A DNA stretch of 23,455 nucleotides from Methanocorpusculum sp. Its GTDB lineage: Archaea > Halobacteriota > Methanomicrobia > Methanomicrobiales > Methanocorpusculaceae. Positions 1 through 8,779 of the stretch are shown here, piece by piece; the stretch's first letter is position 1, and each line of letters starts with the position of its first letter. Position numbers and translations under genes: made by a program. The stretch lies in contig DALTVX010000030.1 in the NCBI GenBank assembly GCA_029987395.1, forward strand, positions 1 to 23,455, read 5' to 3'. Below the pieces are notes generated by a model, which was given only the letters and a program-made list of their open reading frames with translations, was not told the DNA's origin and ran no database searches.

Positions 1-1
1 C

Positions 2-307
2 CCGATCGTATCGACCGGTCAGCATGGATTTTTTGCCGCGGGAGCCGAGTACTCCGAAGGTGCTGTTCGGATCGAGTCGCCTACCGGAAAACGGATCGGG
101 GCGGGTTTTCTCGAAAATGTCAGTTATGCGGATGCATGTCGACAAAATCTGCGGCTTGCCGGCATCCCCGACACCCCCGAGATGGTGAAGATCTTTGAAA
201 AACCGATTGTCCCACAGGAACTAAAGGATGCGGCGGCAGTTTTTCTCATGAAACCGGAGAATGCCGCCCGGCTCGCAGAGGATCTCTCAAAGGCGAAGGG
301 ACTTTGA
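2..307 (+). CDS. C-terminal end of an unrecognised protein (5' cut by window edge)
   Basis: An open frame runs from the window edge to the TGA at 305-307, giving about 101 residues that end in KAKGL. The peptide starts PIVSTGQHGFF and contains GAGFLENVSYADACRQN and a lysine/alanine-rich last helix. I do not recognise the family, and no membrane segment or cysteine cluster is visible. Codon use matches the neighbouring genes, so I take this as the true reading frame. An overlapping opposite-strand frame at 124-348 looks like a shadow. The gene is followed by about 640 non-coding bases, so it probably ends its transcription unit. Confidence 0.75.
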   Translation, partial: PIVSTGQHGFFAAGAEYSEGAVRIESPTGKRIGAGFLENVSYADACRQNLRLAGIPDTPEMVKIFEKPIVPQELKDAAAVFLMKPENAARLAEDLSKAKGL

Positions 308-385
308 GAAGGCTCTCTTCTTTTTTTTGAAAGAGTCAGTTCAAACATGGATTTTGTGATATAATCCCTTCTCCCTTTTTTCGTG

Positions 386-478
386 GATTTCGTGTACTAG
401 ATTTTTTGGATGGGCACTATTCTCGCAAGGCATTCGCCTTGCTCAGCTGAGGGCGTCCGCTTTCAGCGTCCACCCCGC
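386..478 (+). repeat. Locus 1, left part: end motif plus type A and type B hairpins
   Basis: Bases 386-397 (GATTTCGTGTAC) match the inner 12 bases of the 20-base inverted repeat that bounds the block at 11936-12655. At 422-478 a type A hairpin (GCAAGGC, loop ATTC, GCCTTGC) is followed by a type B unit. The latter starts GCTGAGG, has an apical CGCT-TTC-AGCG stem, and ends CCCCGC. The whole spacer 308-948 has no convincing gene; the open frames there run through the repeats. Confidence 0.75.
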
Positions 479-523
479 AGTCACTTCCCCGCACCCCGAA
501 ATATAACAAAAAAGATTCATTTT

Positions 524-679
524 CCCTCACCGGAGCCGCTGGGGCGGCGACAGGATTTGCCCGAACGTTCCCGATGAGGGATGAGCAAGACAGCGTAGCT
601 GGATTGCGAAAGTGAGGAGAAGCAAATCCGATTCTGAAAGCAAGCCAAAGGCTTGCGAGATTCGCGCCGATTCGCGGTT
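524..679 (+). repeat. Locus 1 core repeat, copy 1
   Basis: Bases 549-636 match 12373-12460 with only two substitutions in 88 positions. Both copies then carry a different hairpin (here GCAAGCC-AAA-GGCTTGC at about 639-656), followed by an identical 21-base tail at 659-679. GGATTTGC at 553-560 pairs with GCAAATCC at 622-629, so the core can fold on itself. Copy 2, on the opposite strand, lies at about 12096-12290. No protein reading of the repeat is convincing. Confidence 0.85.
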
Positions 680-948
680 GGTTATTCTCTTGTATCCACA
701 CTTACCCATCTCCTTCCTTCTCATAACTTCGCGATCTCTCTCATACCTCCTCCCCTGTTCCCCTTTTAGTGAATTTTGTGTGACGACTGCGCCCATCCTA
801 AATATTCCATACACCACACTATTTTATCCAATCAAAAAATAGCCTCCTCGAAAATATGAAGACGGCATTATATTCCGGCACGCCCAATCGGACAACCCAT
901 CCCTATCCAAAATACTCATAACTCCCGGGATACAATTATATAACCACT

Positions 949-1440
949 ATGGACGTCGGTTGTTCTATTGGAAAAGATACCTATGTCGCACAAAACGCGA
1001 CCCTCAAAGGTGACGTGAACCTTGGCGACAATGTCACGATTCTTTTTGGAGTCGTTCTACGTGCTGATGTGGATAAAATAACGATCGGCAACAGATCCAA
1101 TGTCCAGGACAACGCTGTCATCCATGAAAGTCTCGGCCATCCGGTCGTGATCGGCGAGAACGTTTCGATCGGACACGGAGCCATCGTTCACGGGGCGACA
1201 ATAGAAGATAACGCCCTGATAGGTATGGGAGCGATCGTTTTGAATGGTGCAAAGATCGGCAAAGGATCCCTTATCGCAGCCGGGGCTCTTATCTCCGAAG
1301 GAAAAGTGATCCCACCAAACTCGCTTGTGATGGGGATCCCGGGAAAGATCGTTCGCGAACTCACCCCCGAAGAAGCGGCAACCAATCTGAAAAATGCCGC
1401 CGTCTACGTCTCTATTGGACAGAGGTACCTCAATGAGTAA
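949..1440 (+). CDS. Gamma-carbonic-anhydrase-like hexapeptide-repeat protein
   Basis: This 163-residue protein is built of left-handed beta-helix hexapeptide repeats (IGKDTYV, LGDNVTI, IGENVSI and similar) through about residue 130, then a C-terminal helix. The gamma-class carbonic anhydrase metal ligands are present as His59, His76 and His81. Arg38, Asp40, Gln53 and Asp54 stand where the family has its conserved Arg, Asp, Gln and Asp. It lacks the longer N-terminus and acidic loop of the methanogen Cam enzyme, so it belongs to the short CamH/YrdA-like branch, where carbonic anhydrase activity is not always shown. Likely a cytosolic trimer that hydrates CO2 or binds zinc. It is the first gene of the 949-4452 operon, and its end overlaps the next start by 8 bases. 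Confidence 0.85.
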   Translation: MDVGCSIGKDTYVAQNATLKGDVNLGDNVTILFGVVLRADVDKITIGNRSNVQDNAVIHESLGHPVVIGENVSIGHGAIVHGATIEDNALIGMGAIVLNGAKIGKGSLIAAGALISEGKVIPPNSLVMGIPGKIVRELTPEEAATNLKNAAVYVSIGQRYLNE

Positions 1441-2719
1441 CGTTGTTGTCATTGGCGGAGGGGTCGCCGGCATCCAAACCGCTATGGACATCGCCAATCA
1501 CAACATCCATGTCTACTTGATCGAGCGTGAACCGTCCATCGGCGGCCATATGGCAATGCTCGATAAAACCTTCCCGACAAACGACTGTTCGATGTGCATC
1601 CTCTCTCCGAAGATGGCAGAGGTCTCACGCCACCCAAATATTACCATCATCACCCTCGCAGAGGTTGAGAAGATCGAAGGCTCGGTCGGGAATTTCACCG
1701 TCACCGTTACCAAATACCCCAGATACATCAACGAAGCAGAATGTACCGGCTGCGGGGACTGTATTCTTATCTGCCCGGTCGAGGTCTACAACAAATTCGA
1801 TGCGGGCATAGGTGTTCGTAAAGCCATCTACAAACCCCATGCCCAGTCGATACCTAACATCGTCGTGAAAGACAATCTTCACTGTATAGACTGCGGGCTC
1901 TGTTACGGGGTCTGCGGAAAAGACGCCGTCCTCAAAGTGACCGAGGATCAGGTCAAGACCTTGGAGATAAATGCCTCCGCAATTGTAATTGCCACCGGAT
2001 ATTCCCTCTTTGATGTGGAGAAAAAAGTCAGGTTTGGGTATCTTCGGTATCCGGACGTTATCACATCTCTTGAATTTGAGCGGATGATCAATGCCGGAGG
2101 ACCGACAGAAGGCAAACTTCGCCGGCTCTCAAACGGCGAGACCCCAAAGAGTATCGTCTTTGTGCAGTGCGTGGGTTCGCGTGACATTTCGATCAAGAGG
2201 AACATCTGTTCCTGTGTTTGCTGTATGTATGCACTCAAAAACTCCATGCTCATCAAAGAACATTATCCGGACTGTGAGGTCTCGATCCTGTACTCAGATA
2301 TCCGTGCCTATGGAAAAGGATACGAGGAGTATTACGAACGTGCGATCAAATTGGGTGTCAATATCATCCGCGGACTTCCGGGCGATGTGCAGGACAACGG
2401 AAAAGGCCGGCTCGTTCTCCCGCTCGAGAACACCGAGAATGGCGAGTTTATGAATCTCGAGGCAGATCTCGTTGTTCTCTCGGTTGGGATCGTGCCCGAG
2501 CCGGACACCATCCGACTTGCAAAAAATCTTGGTCTTCCTCTCGATGAACACCAGTTCCTCGACCCAGCAGATCTGAAACTCGACCCAACAGGAACGGTTC
2601 GACCCGGTATTTATATCGCCGGTGCCGCACTTGCCCCAAAAGATATCCCCGACTCGGTCATGTCCGCTGGCGCTGCCGCGATGAAGGCGACCATCGATGT
2701 CATTAGGAGTACACAATAA
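1433..2719 (+). CDS. Short HdrA-like FAD/iron-sulfur protein
   Basis: This 428-residue protein is related to HdrA, the flavin subunit of heterodisulfide reductase. The N-terminus has a dinucleotide-binding GGGVAGIQTA motif, then the HdrA-type TNDCSMC motif (Cys52, Cys55). Two 4Fe-4S ferredoxin motifs follow at Cys104/107/110/114 and Cys151/154/157/161. A cysteine-rich stretch near residues 244-265 (VGSRD...CSCVCC) and the ending AGAALAPKDIPDS are also HdrA-like. HdrA proteins are normally about 650 residues or more and carry further C-terminal ferredoxin motifs; these are absent here, and no hdrB or hdrC lies nearby. It is therefore a paralogue that probably passes electrons to another partner. 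The ATG at 1433 was chosen because homology starts there and AGAGG lies upstream; an upstream in-frame start at 1394 adds a non-conserved leader. Confidence 0.85.
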   Translation: MSNVVVIGGGVAGIQTAMDIANHNIHVYLIEREPSIGGHMAMLDKTFPTNDCSMCILSPKMAEVSRHPNITIITLAEVEKIEGSVGNFTVTVTKYPRYINEAECTGCGDCILICPVEVYNKFDAGIGVRKAIYKPHAQSIPNIVVKDNLHCIDCGLCYGVCGKDAVLKVTEDQVKTLEINASAIVIATGYSLFDVEKKVRFGYLRYPDVITSLEFERMINAGGPTEGKLRRLSNGETPKSIVFVQCVGSRDISIKRNICSCVCCMYALKNSMLIKEHYPDCEVSILYSDIRAYGKGYEEYYERAIKLGVNIIRGLPGDVQDNGKGRLVLPLENTENGEFMNLEADLVVLSVGIVPEPDTIRLAKNLGLPLDEHQFLDPADLKLDPTGTVRPGIYIAGAALAPKDIPDSVMSAGAAAMKATIDVIRSTQ

Positions 2720-3735
2720 TGATAGAACAAAAAACAATCTGGTGGAATGATGAGAACAGCTCAGTGATGCTGATCGATCAGACGCTTCTCCCTACTGAAT
2801 ACAAAATCATCGAGATCACCACGGTCTCCCGTCTTGCTGATGCGATCCGACGCCTCGAGGTCCGGGGAGCCCCTGCTCTTGGGGTTGCCGGCGCATTTGG
2901 GGTCGCTCTTTCTGCGGTAACCTGTACCTCCGATATCGAGTTTCTTGAGACCATCGAGTCCGATGCTGCTCTATTAAAAAGCACTCGGCCTACCGCCGTC
3001 AATCTCGCTTGGGGCGTGGACAAAGTCCTCCGTAGTATGGCCAACCTCCCGCCCGAGATGGCGCGGATCATGTCCCTTATTTCAGCGAAATCGATCGCCG
3101 ACAATGATATGAAATCCTGCATGTTTCTTGGACACAACGGCGCCTCACTCCTCCCGCAGATCGGGACCGTTCTTACGCACTGCAATGCCGGTGCTCTTGC
3201 CTGTTCCACATGGGGAACGGCGCTCGGGGTCATTCGTTCTGCAAAGAAGATGGGAAAGAAGATCTCGGTCATCTCCTGTGAGACCCGGCCGCTTCTTCAA
3301 GGCTCCCGGCTCACCGCCTGGGAACTTTCCCGTGACGGCATCCCGGTAACCACCATCGTCGATTCCGAAGCCGCCTTTTTGATGCGGCAGGGAAAAATAG
3401 ACGCCGTTATCGTTGGCGCCGACCGGATCACCAAAGACGCCGTCTTCAACAAGATCGGGACCTACATGCACGCAGTCTGTGCACGGCACCACAAGATCCC
3501 GTTCTATGTCGCCGCTCCTGTCTCGACCTTTGACGTCAATGCCTGTGAATCCGATATCATCATCGAGCAGCGTGACAGATCCGAGGTGTCCGACTTCTTT
3601 GGCAGGACCACCGTTCCAGAAAACGTCCCGGTCATCAATTATGCCTTCGATGCAACGCCGCTGGATCTTGTCACCGCCATAATAACCGAGAAAGGGGTCA
3701 TGTATCCTCCGTATGATTTTAAGGACATGAAATAA
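2719..3735 (+). CDS. mtnA: S-methyl-5-thioribose-1-phosphate isomerase (MtnA family)
   Basis: A 338-residue member of the MtnA/aIF2B-like family. MtnA converts 5-methylthioribose-1-phosphate to methylthioribulose-1-phosphate in methionine salvage. Recognisable blocks are VRGAPALGVAGAFG (about residues 50-63), HCNAGALA with the catalytic cysteine at Cys155, ETRPLLQGSRLTAWEL, and VGADRI with the catalytic Asp235. The 80-residue spacing of Cys and Asp equals that of the Bacillus enzyme. The related ribose-1,5-bisphosphate isomerase is the main alternative, but this motif set and length favour MtnA. The start overlaps the preceding stop by one base (TAATG) and has TAGGAG upstream. It sits between a redox protein and DUF116 rather than next to other salvage genes. 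Confidence 0.88.
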   Translation: MIEQKTIWWNDENSSVMLIDQTLLPTEYKIIEITTVSRLADAIRRLEVRGAPALGVAGAFGVALSAVTCTSDIEFLETIESDAALLKSTRPTAVNLAWGVDKVLRSMANLPPEMARIMSLISAKSIADNDMKSCMFLGHNGASLLPQIGTVLTHCNAGALACSTWGTALGVIRSAKKMGKKISVISCETRPLLQGSRLTAWELSRDGIPVTTIVDSEAAFLMRQGKIDAVIVGADRITKDAVFNKIGTYMHAVCARHHKIPFYVAAPVSTFDVNACESDIIIEQRDRSEVSDFFGRTTVPENVPVINYAFDATPLDLVTAIITEKGVMYPPYDFKDMK

Positions 3736-4452
3736 ATGGCGGCGATCCTATCACTCGCCTTTTTTGACAACCCTGTCTGGAACAATCTGGCGCTGATACT
3801 CGGCGAACTCCTTCTGATCTTCATAGCCTTCTGGCTGGTCTTTTCCATCCTGATGGCGATTTTGATCGTCATCTCGATCCATAAGAAAAAGATGTTTTTT
3901 CCCCGTCTCCTTCGCCCGATCTTTACGATCATGGAAGGGACCGTCCGGCTCGTCTGCCTCCTTCTTGGTGTTGACGGAAAAGAGCTGATGGCATTTTTGA
4001 TCCGGATCGACAACGAGATGAACTACTCCAACTTTGCAAAGATCCCTGTCGAAAAGCGAGTCATCTTCATTCCTCAGTGTCTTCGTGCTCACGACTGTCC
4101 TGCCCGCTTGACCCCTGACGGGCTTAAATGCATTTCCTGCGGCCGATGCGGACTTGGGCTCGCCATACCGGCGCTCAATGAAGCCGGATACAAAACCTTC
4201 ATCATTCCCGGCTCGACCTTCATCAAAAGAATGGTCAAGAAATACCAACCCGAGGCAATGATCGGCGTTGGGTGTTTGATGGAGGTCAAGGAAGGCCTGC
4301 AGATGGGACGAAAGATCTCCATGACGACGATCGGTGTCATAACACTGACCGATGGGTGCGTGGAGACGACGATGAACTTTGAGGATCTGATGGAGGTCGC
4401 CTCCCTTGGTCTTCCTCACCCAGTGGTCATGAAGTCCAAGATCAAGGAATAA
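3736..4452 (+). CDS. DUF116 membrane-anchored cysteine-rich protein
   Basis: This 238-residue protein begins with a long hydrophobic stretch (about residues 14-47) and a second one (about 57-79), so it is probably tethered to the inner face of the membrane. A soluble DUF116 domain follows with seven cysteines: Cys115, Cys121, Cys132, Cys135, Cys138 (PQCLRAHDCPA...CISCGRC), Cys180 (GVGCLMEV) and Cys208 (DGCVET). These look like ligands of an iron-sulfur cluster or zinc. The family has no established reaction that I know of. The ATG directly follows the mtnA stop with no gap, so the two are surely co-transcribed. The pairing with an HdrA-like protein suggests a redox role, which is inference. 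Confidence 0.85.
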   Translation: MAAILSLAFFDNPVWNNLALILGELLLIFIAFWLVFSILMAILIVISIHKKKMFFPRLLRPIFTIMEGTVRLVCLLLGVDGKELMAFLIRIDNEMNYSNFAKIPVEKRVIFIPQCLRAHDCPARLTPDGLKCISCGRCGLGLAIPALNEAGYKTFIIPGSTFIKRMVKKYQPEAMIGVGCLMEVKEGLQMGRKISMTTIGVITLTDGCVETTMNFEDLMEVASLGLPHPVVMKSKIKE

Positions 4453-4465
4453 CTACCTTGTTCTA

Positions 4466-4477
4466 AAAGATATTAAT
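4466..4477 (+). promoter_or_regulatory. Probable TATA box and purine-rich BRE of uvrA
   Basis: AAAAGATATTAA lies about 27-30 bases before the uvrA ATG, the spacing expected if transcription starts at or next to the start codon. No Shine-Dalgarno sequence is seen between them, so uvrA is probably translated from a leaderless message. Confidence 0.5.
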
Positions 4478-4500
4478 ACCCGGTCACTAACACTAACCGC

Positions 4501-7299
4501 ATGAAAAACCTGGTAGTGAAGGGTGCTAGACAGCATAACCTCCAGAATATAGATATAGAACTCCCGCGGGACAAACTCATAGTTATCACTGGGGTCTCCG
4601 GCTCGGGAAAATCCACCCTCGCTTTTGATACGATATATGCGGAAGGCCACCGCAGATATGTGGAATCCCTTTCCGCCTATGCCCGTCAGTTCCTCGGACA
4701 GATGAACAAACCCGATGTCGATTCCATCGAAGGTCTCTCTCCCGCAATATCCATCGAACAAAAGACCACCTCCAAAAATCCCCGCTCCACCGTTGGAACG
4801 GTGACGGAGATCTACGATTATCTTCGTCTTTTGTATGCAAGGATCGGGATCCCCTATTGTCCGATCCATCATGTAAAGATCGAGTCCCGGACCCCGGGAC
4901 AGATCGCCGACGCGATACAGACCGAGTATCCTGAGACGATGATCACCATCCTTGCGCCGCTCGTCCGTAAAAAGAAAGGGACCTACGAACAGCTGTTTCG
5001 TGATCTGCATGCCGATGGATTTGCACGGGTCCGTGTCGACGGTGAGATCCACCGGACCGACGACGAGATCAAACTTGGGCGATACATCATGCACAACATC
5101 GACATCGTCATCGACCGTGTTGATACGACTGACAAAAGCAGGTTGACCGAGGCGATCGAAACTGCTCTAAAGCATGCAGAAGACGGACTGGTGTATGCAA
5201 CTGCCGGAGAAACCGATTCGGTCTACTCGGCACGGATGGCATGTCCTGTCTGCGGCCTTTCCTTTGAAGAGCTTCAGCCGAGAATGTTCTCCTTCAACAG
5301 CCCGTTTGGGGCGTGCCCGACCTGTAACGGTCTAGGGTTCCAGATGATCTTCGATCCTGACATGATCATCCCGGACAAGAGCCTTTCACTTGCCGATGGA
5401 GCCGTTTCGGTATACAAAAACTTTCTGGATGGGTTCCGTGTTCAGTATCTGGACGCTGTCGCGAAACATCTGGGCTTTACCTTGATGACGCCGGTGGATG
5501 AGTTCACGAAAGAGCAGTATGACGGCCTGATGAACGGAGTGAACGTGGATATGAAGTTCAGCCACTCCTCAAAAAATGCTGAGTGGGCATATCACGGGAC
5601 CTGGGAAGGGCTGCTTCCCCAGACCGAACGTCTGTATAAAGAAACCAAATCCGAGTACCGGAAAGATGAGCTGGAGAAATTCATGCGGGTCCTTCCCTGT
5701 CCGACCTGTCACGGAAGACGGCTGAAGGATCATGTACTTGCGGTGAAGATCAACGGACAGTCCATCGCGGATATCACGGATATGTCGATCGAAGGAGCTC
5801 TCGAGTTCTTCGGTTCCCTGCCGCTCACGCAAAAAGAGGAGGATATCGCGAAGCTGATCCTTCGAGAGATCAGGTCCAGACTGAACTTCCTGATGTCGGT
5901 CGGTCTCGGTTACCTGACGCTTTCCCGGAGTGCAGGCAGTCTATCAGGCGGCGAGGGTCAGCGTATCCGTCTTGCGACCCAGATCGGTTCGAATCTGATG
6001 GGTGTTTTGTATATCCTGGATGAGCCGTCGATCGGTCTTCACCAGAGGGACAACCAAAAACTTATCCAGACGCTGCAGAAGCTTCGTGATATCGGAAACA
6101 CGCTGATCGTGGTCGAGCATGACGAGGACACCATCCGATCAGCGGACCATGTGGTGGATATTGGTCCGGGGGCAGGGATCCACGGCGGCCGAGTGGTTGC
6201 CGAAGGAACGCCTGATATGATCTCGTCGTTCCCGGAGTCGCTTACGGGCAAGTATCTTTCCGGCGAACTGACGATCCCGGTTCCAACGTTCCGCAGGCCG
6301 GCAAAGAAGTTCATCCGGATCAACGGATGTACGGAGAACAATCTGAAAAATATCGATGCGGCGATCCCTCTTGGTACATTGACGGTGATCACGGGAGTTT
6401 CCGGGTCGGGAAAGTCGACGTTGATCTATGATACGCTGTATCAGGCTTTGATGAAGGAGATCTATTCGTCCCGCGTGACGCCGGGAGCCTACAAGGAGCT
6501 GATCTTTGAGTCCGAGATCGATAAGGTGATCGTGATCGATCAGTCTCCGATCGGCAGAACTCCGCGTTCGAATCCGGCGACGTACACGAAGGTGTTTGAT
6601 GAGGTCAGAAAACTTTTCGCCGAGACGAAGGAGGCGAAGGTCCGCGGATATACCCCGGGACGTTTTTCGTTCAATATAAAAGGCGGCCGATGTGAGGCAT
6701 GTTCGGGTGACGGGGTGATGAAGATCGAGATGAACTTCCTGCCTGATGTGTATATCGAGTGTGAGGTGTGTAAGGGGACCCGCTATAATGAGGAGACGCT
6801 GGATGTCAAATACAAGGGGAAGTCGATCTCTGATGTTTTGGGGATGAGCGTGGATGAGGCTCTTGAACTGTTTGAGAATGTGCCGAGTATCAGCGTGAAG
6901 CTGCAGACGCTTGTTGACGTGGGTCTAGGTTATATCAAACTGGGACAGAGTTCAACGACGTTGTCAGGCGGAGAGGCCCAGCGTATCAAGTTGACAAGGG
7001 AGCTAGCAAAGCGGGCGACGGGTAAGACGGTATACCTGTTAGATGAGCCGACGACGGGTCTTCATTTCCATGATGTGAAGAAGCTGATCGGCGTTCTGGA
7101 CAGTCTTGTTGCAAAGGGTAATTCAGTGGTCGTTATCGAGCACAATCTGGATGTCATCAAGTCGGCGGATCATCTGATCGATCTTGGGCCTGAGGGAGGG
7201 GACGCGGGTGGAGAGATCCTTGCGGCAGGAACACCGGAAGAGGTGGCTTTGGTGAAGGAGAGTTACACGGGGCAGTTTTTACAGAGGATGCTCGGCTAA
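4501..7299 (+). CDS. uvrA: UvrA, excinuclease ABC subunit A
   Basis: A full-length 932-residue UvrA, the damage-sensing ATPase of nucleotide excision repair. It has two ABC modules. The first Walker A (GVSGSGKST) is at residues 31-39 and the second at 632-640. Each signature motif is present (LSGGEGQRIRLA and LSGGEAQRIKLT), with Walker B sequences YILDEPSIGLH and YLLDEPTTGLH. Zinc-binding pairs CPVC...CPTC and CPTCHGRR lie in the first half, and CEAC...CEVC in the second. The RYVESLSAYARQF block near the N-terminus is typical. The protein is of bacterial type, as in other methanogens that carry uvrABC. It is transcribed alone; uvrC lies 5 kb away on the other strand and uvrB is not in the window. 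Confidence 0.97.
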   Translation: MKNLVVKGARQHNLQNIDIELPRDKLIVITGVSGSGKSTLAFDTIYAEGHRRYVESLSAYARQFLGQMNKPDVDSIEGLSPAISIEQKTTSKNPRSTVGTVTEIYDYLRLLYARIGIPYCPIHHVKIESRTPGQIADAIQTEYPETMITILAPLVRKKKGTYEQLFRDLHADGFARVRVDGEIHRTDDEIKLGRYIMHNIDIVIDRVDTTDKSRLTEAIETALKHAEDGLVYATAGETDSVYSARMACPVCGLSFEELQPRMFSFNSPFGACPTCNGLGFQMIFDPDMIIPDKSLSLADGAVSVYKNFLDGFRVQYLDAVAKHLGFTLMTPVDEFTKEQYDGLMNGVNVDMKFSHSSKNAEWAYHGTWEGLLPQTERLYKETKSEYRKDELEKFMRVLPCPTCHGRRLKDHVLAVKINGQSIADITDMSIEGALEFFGSLPLTQKEEDIAKLILREIRSRLNFLMSVGLGYLTLSRSAGSLSGGEGQRIRLATQIGSNLMGVLYILDEPSIGLHQRDNQKLIQTLQKLRDIGNTLIVVEHDEDTIRSADHVVDIGPGAGIHGGRVVAEGTPDMISSFPESLTGKYLSGELTIPVPTFRRPAKKFIRINGCTENNLKNIDAAIPLGTLTVITGVSGSGKSTLIYDTLYQALMKEIYSSRVTPGAYKELIFESEIDKVIVIDQSPIGRTPRSNPATYTKVFDEVRKLFAETKEAKVRGYTPGRFSFNIKGGRCEACSGDGVMKIEMNFLPDVYIECEVCKGTRYNEETLDVKYKGKSISDVLGMSVDEALELFENVPSISVKLQTLVDVGLGYIKLGQSSTTLSGGEAQRIKLTRELAKRATGKTVYLLDEPTTGLHFHDVKKLIGVLDSLVAKGNSVVVIEHNLDVIKSADHLIDLGPEGGDAGGEILAAGTPEEVALVKESYTGQFLQRMLG

Positions 7300-7362
7300 G
7301 GTTGTTCATCTTGTGTCCAATCCGTCCCCCATCTATTCTGTGCAGAGTGCTAAACGTGCGCT

Positions 7363-7410
7363 ATCCAATTACTAATTTGACATGTATTAGTAATAGATTA
7401 GTAATTGGAT
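7363..7410. repeat. 14-base perfect inverted repeat between uvrA and the Fic gene
   Basis: ATCCAATTACTAAT (7363-7376) is repeated as its exact complement at 7397-7410, directly abutting the stop codon of the Fic gene. The 20-base loop contains a further TTAGTAA (7387-7393). The same TTACTAA half-site recurs upstream of the Fic gene. It could serve as a bidirectional terminator for the convergent genes or as a protein-binding site. Confidence 0.7.
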
Positions 7411-8778
7411 TTAGCCCCGCCGCATCGCCTCGATTTTTTTCACCAAATCATCATCGATCGAATAGAAAAAAGCCCTACCTCTCTTTTTTACCCAGAGATA
7501 TTTTCGTGCCTCAAGCTCCATCAAATCGGTTCGTGCGGTTTGATACGCAATCGAAAACCTTTCTGCGATTTCCGATATCCTAAATAGCTCCGCTGGATAT
7601 TCTGCCATATATGTAAGGATCCGGACCTGGCGCGGATTTGTGCCATCCAGTTCCACAATCATTTTTCCAACAGACATCGAGCGATCCGTCTCTTGGCGGA
7701 GGTGTTCGGTCAGGGCCTTTCTGGCTTTTCTAATGCACTCGATATGGTAAATGATGAAATACGTCAGATCCATATCGTCATTCTCAGTCGCTAAATATGC
7801 ATCCCGATATTGAGCGGGAGCTTGTTTAATCACTTTTGATATCGGGATGTACCGGAACAGGTTGTACCCTCGTGAGATGACATACCAGTAGAAGAGCGTT
7901 CGTGCTGTTCTGCCGTTCCCGTCATAGAATGGATGAATGTAGCCAATAAGAAAATGCAGGGCTATACCGACAATTATCGGATGGATGTATTCACCGTTAT
8001 CATGTATGTTTTCCCGTTTGTCCATATTGACGAAGGTGCACAATTCCTGTATTAGCGAAGGAACCTTCTGTGCTTCTGGAGGGTAATGCAGGATGTCATA
8101 TGTCCCTGGTTTTGTGACGTAAACGTCATCGGTGGTTCGAAACATTCCTGAGTGCTCATCTGTGTCCAGTGTTCCCTTAGTTACAATCCGCTGAATTTCA
8201 CAGATGAATTCAGGCGTAAGATATATGTCTTTTTTATCGAGAATATACTGCATCGCCTCATGGTTGTTCATGATCATCATCTCATCCTTTGTCCGAGGTG
8301 GGATGTTTTTTCGGATCATGTCCTTTGCGACAATTTCGGTGGTTACTGCTCCTTCGAGTTTGCTGGAGAAAATGGCTTCATTGGCAAATGCCTCAAAAAT
8401 ATATTCCTGTGTGTTTTTGAGTTTTTTCTCGGTCATAGAAAGGAGCTTTGTGAGATCCTGGTCGCACATATGAAGTTCTCTGGAAATGGTTGAGGTTTGG
8501 ACATAAGTGAGATCGAGGAGTTTGTAAGGCAGGAGATTACAGGAATATGCACGTGTTAACTTTATCAGGAACCAAGCCAGATTCAGTTCATCTTCGCTCT
8601 TTTCTCCTTTATTTCGAAACTGCAGGTCGCTTTTCGTGATATATTTATTGCCGCAGATCGTGTTAAGTTGTTGTTTAAATCCGAATAAAGCGGGTGCCAT
8701 CTGCTTAAGGGCTTCAGGTGGTATGGACATCAAAGCATCCATAACCGTTTTTTCATTCAGAGTGATTTCATTGGCCAT
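7411..8778 (-). CDS. Fic-domain protein with C-terminal winged helix
   Basis: A 455-residue Fic protein, expected to transfer AMP (or another phosphate-containing group) to a hydroxyl side chain of a target protein. The catalytic motif HPFYDGNGR starts at His282 and is intact. An inhibitory SSKLEG motif with Glu142 lies N-terminal to it, so this is a class II Fic protein that is kept inactive by its own helix. The last 80 residues (QVRILTYMAEYP...AYQTARTDLMELEARKYL) resemble a winged helix-turn-helix and suggest DNA binding. The ATG at 8778 gives the conserved length. It has no ribosome-binding site but a TATA-like element upstream. The gene is convergent with uvrA and single. Repeats at both flanks suggest autoregulation or a transferred cassette. 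Confidence 0.9.
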   Translation of the reverse strand: MANEITLNEKTVMDALMSIPPEALKQMAPALFGFKQQLNTICGNKYITKSDLQFRNKGEKSEDELNLAWFLIKLTRAYSCNLLPYKLLDLTYVQTSTISRELHMCDQDLTKLLSMTEKKLKNTQEYIFEAFANEAIFSSKLEGAVTTEIVAKDMIRKNIPPRTKDEMMIMNNHEAMQYILDKKDIYLTPEFICEIQRIVTKGTLDTDEHSGMFRTTDDVYVTKPGTYDILHYPPEAQKVPSLIQELCTFVNMDKRENIHDNGEYIHPIIVGIALHFLIGYIHPFYDGNGRTARTLFYWYVISRGYNLFRYIPISKVIKQAPAQYRDAYLATENDDMDLTYFIIYHIECIRKARKALTEHLRQETDRSMSVGKMIVELDGTNPRQVRILTYMAEYPAELFRISEIAERFSIAYQTARTDLMELEARKYLWVKKRGRAFFYSIDDDLVKKIEAMRRG

Positions 8779-8779
8779 G

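Noticed and set aside
527..842. Open frames on both strands in locus 1
   Set aside because: They read through the core repeat, have no ribosome site or promoter logic, and the repeat shows hairpin conservation instead of codon-like conservation.
1394..1432. Longer N-terminus for the HdrA-like protein
   Set aside because: It overlaps the gamma-CA-like gene and encodes no conserved sequence; the FAD-binding strand starts right after the ATG at 1433.
7302..7587. Plus-strand open frames after uvrA
   Set aside because: They are antisense to the Fic C-terminus and show no family features.
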